Origin: an uncultured Ktedonobacteraceae bacterium
GTDB lineage: Bacteria; Chloroflexota; Ktedonobacteria; Ktedonobacterales; Ktedonobacteraceae
Direction: 5' to 3'
NCBI GenBank assembly: GCA_955652655.1
Contig: CATPCK010000760.1
Span: 1 to 8,097 of the forward strand
DNA length: 8,097 nucleotides
The position numbers and the translations under genes are program-made. The notes under the pieces are model-generated. The model did not search any database. It saw only the letters and a list, made by a program, of their open reading frames with translations, and was not told where the DNA came from. How positions within the stretch are numbered: the first letter of the stretch is position 1; each line of letters begins with the position of its first letter. Positions 1 through 4,821 of the stretch are shown one piece after another.

Positions 1-187
1 ACCAGGACGAGGGCGACGCAAGCGTCCCCTCCCTGCACAACCCAACCCACGCCCCTACGGGTACGAAACCGCTTCCGAGGCGACATCACACAATATCTAC
101 CCGTAAAAATGCCACTCTGCCCCTACGAGACGAAGCGGGTTCACTGCTCGTTTCACAAAAACCTACTAGCGAAAGCTGTAGCCCCTA
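1..187. other. Intergenic DNA without a gene; palindromic repeat words
   Basis: I see no credible coding frame, RNA gene or terminator here. A compact palindrome lies at 15-26 (GACGC, AA, GCGTC), flanked by GGG at 11-13 and CCC at 27-29. The word GCCCCTA occurs at 51, 119 and 181 and again at 319, three of the four followed by C. Such recurrence suggests degenerate copies of a dispersed intergenic repeat rather than a gene. The gene to the left lies outside the window, so it is unknown whether this is its terminator region. Confidence 0.5.
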
Positions 188-321
188 GGCGCAATGATGA
201 GTTTTAACAAAATAGTTCGGGTACCGAAACATCCACTGAAGGCCGATCAATCGGCCATGTGCGCGATCAATCGGCACCTACTGTATGGCCAGATTATTTT
301 GTTAAAAGCCATCATTGCGCC
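188..321. repeat. MITE-like element with 27-bp inverted ends
   Basis: The left arm (188-214) and the reverse complement of the right arm (295-321) match at 25 of 27 positions: GGCGCAATGATG, two mismatched bases, then TTTTAACAAAATA. The tetramer CCTA directly flanks both ends (184-187 and 322-325) and could be a target-site duplication, although four bases can match by chance. The interior of about 80 bp encodes no transposase and is itself palindromic. Size, long terminal inverted repeats and lack of coding capacity fit a non-autonomous transposable element. A large stem-loop beyond the 3' end of the PBP gene is the alternative reading. The transposase family cannot be assigned from this sequence. 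Confidence 0.5.
241..290. repeat. Nested palindromes with a duplicated CGATCAATCGGC core
   Basis: The 12-mer CGATCAATCGGC occurs at 244-255 and again at 264-275, a 20-bp period. Each copy is a small palindrome around CA. The first extends to GGCCGAT-CA-ATCGGCC (241-256). The second is extended by GTGC (259-262) pairing with GCAC (274-277), with G263 bulged. GGCCAT (253-258) can also pair with ATGGCC (285-290), so two alternative folds compete. A weaker TTCGG-GTA-CCGAA hairpin precedes them at 216-228. This forms the interior of the inverted-repeat element. Confidence 0.5.
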
Positions 322-353
322 CCTACTTAGAGATTTGTGTTTGTGCTCTCGGT

Positions 354-2810
354 TCAGTTTGTCGGTGGGACGTCACAGTTCTTTTTGCAATGGTGGGGCT
401 TACAATTGTCTCCATTGTCTCCATTGCAGGGAGAGGGATTTGTGAATGTTCCCTGAATGGTGGGCTGGGTGCCATCAATAAACCAGTCGGTGACGGTTGG
501 CTCACCGGAGTGAGGCGCTAACCCTGTGTATGCCGACACAGCCATGGCATGGACATCGGACGGCTTGCTGAAATCATCGGGAGGATAGTTGTACTGGTGC
601 GACACATATTCCATCACATCGTGCCAGATAGGGCCAGCACCCGTAATACCAATAATATTATTCATTGTAGTATTATCACTATTGCCGGCCCACACACCAA
701 CAGTGACATAGGGGGTGTAGCCGATAGTCCAGTTATCACGAAAACTCTGGGTGGTGCCAGTTTTGGCCGCGGCAGGACGATCCAGCTCCAGCGGATTACC
801 AGGACCGAACTCATGATAGCGTGATTTCGTGTCGGAAAGAATACTGCTTATCAGGAAAGCGACATCCGCTCGAAGAGCGTGTACTCCCTGAGGGTGTGCA
901 GAATTATAGCTATAGAGGGGATATCCCTGGTTATCGGTAATCTCTAAGATTGAGGTGGGAGGTACGCGCACTCCCTGGTTGGCAAAGGTGGCATAGGCGG
1001 ACGTGAGGTGCAACAGCGAAACCTCTGACGTCCCAAGGGCCATCGATGGGCCAAAAGAACTGGGAGAGCGGTTCGCAACCTCGGTCAAGCCCAGACGGCC
1101 AGCCATATTGAGCACGTTTGGAATACCTGCATATTCTAGCGTATCAATGGCGGGAATGTTGAACGAGTTGGCGACCGCATTGCGCGCGGTCATTGGAAAT
1201 CCCGTGTGAAATTTCTGATCGTAGTTTTGCGGCGTGTAGTACGCCGGGGGATTACCGCTCAGCTGGCTGGGATAGGTCGTCTTGTGGTCAGGGATGATCA
1301 TGGCAGGATACCAGCCCATTTCAAAAGCAGTGGCATACTCGATGGGCTTGAAAGATGAGCCCGGCTGCCGAAGGGCAATAGCGGAGTTATATTGGCCGCG
1401 CACCTGCGGGCTCTTATTGTTGTAGTCGGCGCTGCCATCCATGGCCAGTATCTCACCATTGTAGGGATTCATGACGACTACAGCGGCGTTATTGACATTA
1501 TTTTGAATATTCAAGGGCCCATAACTGCCCAGGTATGGATCGTAGAGCGGCTTATAGAGGTGACCATTGGCAATCTGCTCGACCTTTTTCTCTAGATTCA
1601 GGTCGAGGGTGGTGTAAATATTATAGCCACCATTGTAGAGGTTTTGAGCTCCTACCAGGGGAACCAGTACCTGATCGATGACGTAACGAACAAAATGAGG
1701 CGCCTGGATGCCCTGGTTGCTGGCATACGATTTGAAGTGAAACTTCGTCGTCTCTGCTTCCGCTTGCTGGGCCTGTTCTTCGGTAATCATTTTGAGAGCA
1801 ACCATTGATCCCAGGACCGTCTGTTGGCGATCGAGGGCCACAGACTTATTGTAGACGGGGTTGTAATATGAAGGGCTCTGCGGGAGTCCGGCCAGCAATG
1901 AGGCCTGGGCGAGATCCAACTGGGAGGCTGCCGGCTTACATAAACGCCTGCTGCATTGAGGGTGAATATTGAAGAAATCCTGCGCCGCCGCCTCGATGCC
2001 GTAGTTCAAATCCCCGTAGTAGACGGTATTCAGGTACATTTCCATGATCTTCCACTTCGGGTATTGTTTTGTGAGACCATAGGACAGAATTGCTTCTTCG
2101 CCTTTGATTTGTAGGGAACGCGGCTGCGAAAGGAAGAGTTGATTCTTCACCAGTTGCTGTGTGATGGTGCTACCACCTTCGACGACAGAGTGACTTTGCA
2201 GGTTGGTTACTGCGGCACGCAGCGTGCCCTGGACATCAACACCATTATTTACCCAGAAGGAATGATCTTCGGCGGCAATAGAGGCATTGATCAGTAACGG
2301 TGAGATCTGGGTATAATTGACGTATGTGCGCCGACCATGACCGTTCTGGTGATCGTAGAGTTCATAGAGCAGGTGGCCATTGCGGTCATAGATATGGGTT
2401 GACTGGAAGAGCGAGTGGTCCGCGATGCCGTTCAGGAGTGGGAGTTGCTGCTGATAAAAAGCGTAGGCAGCGCCGACACCGGTTGATAAAACAGCGAACA
2501 GTGCTATGACAAAAATGAGCGAGGCTGCTAATATGCGCGGGCCATATGAACGGCTGTAGCGTTCATGCAGGTGTCTGCGTATAATCATGCGGTTCACTTT
2601 GCGCAGCGTTGTCGCATTCCTGGCCGCGATGCTTGTTGAAGAAGAGGGTTTTACGGTTTGGGCCGGTGCTGTTAGGATGATAGGAGTGAGGGCAGGGGGA
2701 GTGGTGGTTTGTACGTGTCCATTGGTGTGGGTTTGGTTTTCCCTGTTGGGTACGGTGATTATTTCGTTATTTTGATGGTTATTTGAATGGTTATTTATAT
2801 TGCTTTCCAT
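354..2810 (-). CDS. Class A penicillin-binding protein (bifunctional transglycosylase/transpeptidase)
   Basis: Polymerises lipid II into glycan strands and cross-links stem peptides at the outer face of the cytoplasmic membrane. Numbering is for the 818-residue form. Residues 1-89 are an Asn/His/Thr/Pro-rich cytoplasmic tail; about 90-119 is the membrane anchor. The GT51 domain (about 137-315) has EDHSFW with catalytic Glu181, then GGSTITQQ. The transpeptidase domain (about 440-735) has SSFK with nucleophile Ser485, SFN at 549-551 and KTGT at 683-686. All key residues are present, so it should be active. The end is Cys/His-rich (Cys795, 803, 808, 812) and includes a small GDN duplication encoded by a 9-bp tandem repeat at 406-423. 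I chose ATG at 2810 because AAGGA lies 12 bases upstream. The frame stays open to an ATG at 2885, adding 25 residues, but no Shine-Dalgarno precedes it. It is a PBP1A/PonA-type protein; I give no symbol because paralogues are common. Confidence 0.93.
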   Translation of the reverse strand: MESNINNHSNNHQNNEIITVPNRENQTHTNGHVQTTTPPALTPIILTAPAQTVKPSSSTSIAARNATTLRKVNRMIIRRHLHERYSRSYGPRILAASLIFVIALFAVLSTGVGAAYAFYQQQLPLLNGIADHSLFQSTHIYDRNGHLLYELYDHQNGHGRRTYVNYTQISPLLINASIAAEDHSFWVNNGVDVQGTLRAAVTNLQSHSVVEGGSTITQQLVKNQLFLSQPRSLQIKGEEAILSYGLTKQYPKWKIMEMYLNTVYYGDLNYGIEAAAQDFFNIHPQCSRRLCKPAASQLDLAQASLLAGLPQSPSYYNPVYNKSVALDRQQTVLGSMVALKMITEEQAQQAEAETTKFHFKSYASNQGIQAPHFVRYVIDQVLVPLVGAQNLYNGGYNIYTTLDLNLEKKVEQIANGHLYKPLYDPYLGSYGPLNIQNNVNNAAVVVMNPYNGEILAMDGSADYNNKSPQVRGQYNSAIALRQPGSSFKPIEYATAFEMGWYPAMIIPDHKTTYPSQLSGNPPAYYTPQNYDQKFHTGFPMTARNAVANSFNIPAIDTLEYAGIPNVLNMAGRLGLTEVANRSPSSFGPSMALGTSEVSLLHLTSAYATFANQGVRVPPTSILEITDNQGYPLYSYNSAHPQGVHALRADVAFLISSILSDTKSRYHEFGPGNPLELDRPAAAKTGTTQSFRDNWTIGYTPYVTVGVWAGNSDNTTMNNIIGITGAGPIWHDVMEYVSHQYNYPPDDFSKPSDVHAMAVSAYTGLAPHSGEPTVTDWFIDGTQPTIQGTFTNPSPCNGDNGDNCKPHHCKKNCDVPPTN

Positions 2811-2883
2811 GGGATTGAGTTGTCCTTCTTCAGGCTTAAAGGTTTCTACTTTACCTCTTTTTATTGTATTTGCGATGATGCGC

Positions 2884-2920
2884 ATATAGGCATTTGGTAG
2901 CAGTTGAGAAATGCCTGTAT
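2884..2920. promoter_or_regulatory. 12-bp inverted repeat in the PBP leader
   Basis: The arms 2884-2895 and 2909-2920 are reverse complements at 11 of 12 positions, with a perfect core AGGCATTT / AAATGCCT and a 13-base spacer. Downstream of the predicted minus-strand promoter, the repeat would form a hairpin in the PBP mRNA that covers the first bases of the ATG at 2885. As DNA, the spacing also suits a dimeric repressor operator. Which of these applies, or neither, cannot be told from the sequence. Confidence 0.45.
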
Positions 2921-2935
2921 GTATGATTTTGTTCT

Positions 2936-2941
2936 ATTATA
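2936..2941 (-). promoter_or_regulatory. Putative -10 box for the PBP gene
   Basis: The minus strand reads a perfect TATAAT here. No good TTGACA-like -35 lies 16-19 bases upstream, so the promoter is only half supported. Transcription from it would start near 2929, giving a leader of roughly 120 bases to the ATG at 2810 or about 45 to the ATG at 2885. Confidence 0.45.
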
Positions 2942-3033
2942 ACGCATGGCTGTTGTTAGAGGTTTCAGGAATAGTACTTATTAGTGGGAGAGCATGCTTA
3001 GCGCTGTCCTGGTGATGGTGGGTGGTGCAACTC

Positions 3034-3063
3034 TTGCATCGTGATTGCGTACATATATGTAAT
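3034..3063 (+). promoter_or_regulatory. Candidate promoter for the 218-residue membrane protein gene
   Basis: TTGCAT (3034-3039) and TGTAAT (3058-3063) are separated by 18 bases. The -10 matches the sigma-70-type consensus at five of six positions and the -35 at only three. The start would fall near 3070, leaving a short leader of about 36 bases. The support is modest. Confidence 0.3.
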
Positions 3064-3091
3064 GGTTCCACGCGTACCCATGGAGATGGGG

Positions 3092-3097
3092 AAGGAG
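3092..3097 (+). promoter_or_regulatory. Ribosome binding site deciding the start at 3106
   Basis: AAGGAG sits eight bases before the ATG at 3106, a near-ideal Shine-Dalgarno arrangement. The frame is open upstream to an ATG at 3022, but that codon has no such site. The 28 extra residues would be compositionally unlike the rest of the N-terminus, so the internal start is preferred. Confidence 0.8.
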
Positions 3098-3105
3098 TTC
3101 CTGAG

Positions 3106-3762
3106 ATGGATCAACAAGAATTTGCCCCGAGGTCACAGTCAGAAGAGCAGCAACCTTTGGAAGAAGAGGGAATAGAATACCCGACTCAGCCGTATTATTG
3201 GTCAACCAGGCCCAATACGCCAAAAGATGAGCCTACTTCGCTTTATGACGTGCCAATGGTGCAGAGTGATTCACTCGACGGCTACCAGAACGGATATATG
3301 GCCCGGAAAACTGTGGAGGATGCTGGGGATACAAGCCAGCGGGGAGAAAAAATAGATACCAGTGGAAAATTGGCTAAATCACCGCAGGCTCAGCGACAAA
3401 AGCAGCAATTTAGTCCTGATGGTGATGCGTATGAATTCCAGTATCGCCCCAACAGGGCAGGTAATCAGCACCGGGGTGTTCCACCATTCGCACGACCACA
3501 GTTGAGAAGGAGGAATCCAGCCAGGTGGTTCTGGCTGGTGGTACTGGGATTGATCTTTATCGGTCCTCTTATGCATGTTCTTGGCGTGCTGCTGGCAACG
3601 ATCGGCGTTATTATTCTTGTTTTGTTCCTGCCGTTTTTGCTGGTTCTGCTAGTGGCCCTTCCTTTTATACTCTTCAGTGTTGGGCGACGTTTGGGGCTCA
3701 TCGGTAAGCGGCAACGCCGCTGGCGTTATACCAATTCCTGGCGAGGTCCGTGGGGATGGTAG
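3106..3762 (+). CDS. Hypothetical membrane-anchored protein with disordered N-terminus
   Basis: I do not recognise this 218-residue protein. Residues 1-130 are hydrophilic, rich in Gln, Glu, Pro, Ser and Tyr, with no signal peptide, and look intrinsically disordered. An Arg-rich patch follows (131-140, RRRNPAR at its end). A hydrophobic block then runs from about 141 to 192, long enough for two membrane spans with a turn near GPLMH or in the following Ala-Thr-Ile-Gly segment. The C-terminus (194-218) is strongly basic and Trp-rich, ending in WGW. By the positive-inside rule a two-span hairpin with both ends in the cytoplasm is most likely. It diverges from the PBP gene and lies 158 bp before rsmA on the same strand, but neither neighbour reveals its role. 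Codon use looks ordinary and the strong Shine-Dalgarno site argues for a real gene. Confidence 0.75.
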   Translation: MDQQEFAPRSQSEEQQPLEEEGIEYPTQPYYWSTRPNTPKDEPTSLYDVPMVQSDSLDGYQNGYMARKTVEDAGDTSQRGEKIDTSGKLAKSPQAQRQKQQFSPDGDAYEFQYRPNRAGNQHRGVPPFARPQLRRRNPARWFWLVVLGLIFIGPLMHVLGVLLATIGVIILVLFLPFLLVLLVALPFILFSVGRRLGLIGKRQRRWRYTNSWRGPWGW

Positions 3763-3777
3763 GGAGATTGCGGGAAT

Positions 3778-3803
3778 AGGTGTTTCACAAATACCTCACA
3801 CCT
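3778..3803 (+). other. Short inverted repeat in the gap before rsmA
   Basis: AGGTGT (3778-3783) and ACACCT (3798-3803) are perfect reverse complements with a 14-base loop, starting 15 bases after the upstream stop codon. No run of T follows, so it is not a convincing intrinsic terminator. It may be a weak hairpin, an operator half-site pair or chance. The rest of this 158-bp gap holds a GC-rich stretch (TAAGGGGCGA at 3805-3814) and then the rsmA promoter region. Confidence 0.25.
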
Positions 3804-3871
3804 GTAAGGGGCGAGCGGTCGTGAGGGCGGCGCGAACTTTGCGCGATGGTGTACCCATTTCCCGGTTGTTT

Positions 3872-3880
3872 TGGTACAAT
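3872..3880 (+). promoter_or_regulatory. Extended -10 promoter before rsmA
   Basis: TGG followed by TACAAT forms a TGn-extended -10 element with five of six consensus bases. No clear -35 sits at the usual distance, which is typical where an extended -10 compensates. Transcription would start near 3887, about 34 bases before the GTG start. As no later promoter is obvious, it probably also serves the kinase and stress-protein genes. Confidence 0.45.
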
Positions 3881-3920
3881 ATGTATCATAAGATTACAGT
3901 GTAGTTGGTAAAGAGAGACC

Positions 3921-4799
3921 GTGACTGATAGAGTTGAGAGCACCCCAGAGGTGTTTGATGAGATAGACCTGACTAATGTACGCGAGCTACGCAATGTTCT
4001 GTACGCGCTTGGTATGCGCCCTCACAAGTCTTTTGGGCAGAATTTCTTGATTGATCGCTCGGTGCTGGCGAAAATAGTCGAGGCGGCGGAGATCAGTGCA
4101 ACAGACGAGATATTGGAAGTGGGTGCGGGTACCGGTGTTTTGACACGAGATTTAGCGAGGTATGCCAGGCGCGTGGTAGCGGTCGAATTAGAACGGGATA
4201 TGCTGGCTTTGCTGGCGAAGACGACACGCAATTACAAGAATGTTGAGTTAATGGCGCGAAACCTGCTTTTTGTTGACCCGGTTGAGGTCTTTAGCGAGGT
4301 GCCATATAAACTCGTGGCGAATCTGCCATATTATATTACTGCTCCCACGTTTCGCCATTTCCTGGAAAGCGCCAATCCGCCGCGCCTGCTCGTGGTGATG
4401 GTGCAGGAGGAAGTGGCAGAGCGTATCGTTGCAGACCCAGGGGATATGAGTTTACTGGCGGTGAGCATTCAATTTTATGGACGACCGCACATTATCGCGC
4501 GTGTCCCCGCGAGCGCGTTTTATCCAGCACCCAAAGTGAACTCGGCCATTCTGCGCGTCGAGGTCAAGGCCGAGGCGCCGTTGACATCCACGGAACGAGA
4601 TAGTTTCTTTCGTGTTGTGCAGGCTGGCTTCTCTGAACGGCGCAAACAACTGCATAATTCACTTACGCACGGGCTTCACCGCAAAAATGAAGATATAAGG
4701 GCGTGGCTTACCGCCGCAAATATTGATACCAGCCGTCGCGCTGAAACGTTAAGCATTGAAGAGTGGCTGCGGTTATGGAAAAACATTCCGACAGTTTGA
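3921..4799 (+). CDS. rsmA: 16S rRNA (adenine(1518)-N6/adenine(1519)-N6)-dimethyltransferase RsmA/KsgA
   Basis: Uses S-adenosylmethionine to dimethylate the two adjacent adenines in the 3'-terminal hairpin of 16S rRNA, a late step and checkpoint of 30S maturation in the cytoplasm. At 292 residues it has the usual family length. Family hallmarks appear in order: SFGQNFL (37-43), the SAM-binding loop EVGAGTG (66-72), acidic Glu89 after strand 2 for the ribose, the catalytic NLPYY (134-138), VQEEVAERI (161-169), FYPAPKVNSAI (200-210) and FSERRKQLHNSL (237-248). The segment after PG at 173-174 is shorter than the common GSKxYGxLSV form. The GTG start is preferred because the next in-frame Met (32) would leave almost nothing before the FGQNFL motif; an AGAGAG-like site precedes it. 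It is followed after 22 bp by the kinase gene. Confidence 0.97.
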   Translation: MTDRVESTPEVFDEIDLTNVRELRNVLYALGMRPHKSFGQNFLIDRSVLAKIVEAAEISATDEILEVGAGTGVLTRDLARYARRVVAVELERDMLALLAKTTRNYKNVELMARNLLFVDPVEVFSEVPYKLVANLPYYITAPTFRHFLESANPPRLLVVMVQEEVAERIVADPGDMSLLAVSIQFYGRPHIIARVPASAFYPAPKVNSAILRVEVKAEAPLTSTERDSFFRVVQAGFSERRKQLHNSLTHGLHRKNEDIRAWLTAANIDTSRRAETLSIEEWLRLWKNIPTV

Positions 4800-4821
4800 C
4801 CGGAAGAAGTAGAAATTGTTT

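Noticed and set aside
244..275. Possible CRISPR-like repeat pair (CGATCAATCGGC twice)
   Set aside because: There are only two 12-base copies with an 8-base gap, no spacer-sized intervals and no cas gene nearby.
194..445. An 83-codon + strand frame at the left end
   Set aside because: It overlaps the inverted-repeat element and then the end of the PBP gene in antisense; its translation resembles no protein I know.
2232..2267. Asn in place of the usual His in the PBP EDxxFxxHxG motif
   Set aside because: The catalytic Glu is intact, and an FWxN form of this motif is, to my knowledge, common in Chloroflexota and Actinobacteria, so it is not evidence of loss of function.
3778..3803. Intrinsic terminator between the membrane protein and rsmA
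   Set aside because: The stem is only six base pairs with a 14-base loop and no T-run follows.
4816..4821. TTG start codon for the kinase
   Set aside because: Possible, but it adds only two residues and an ATG follows directly; the weak upstream purine stretch does not decide strongly between them.
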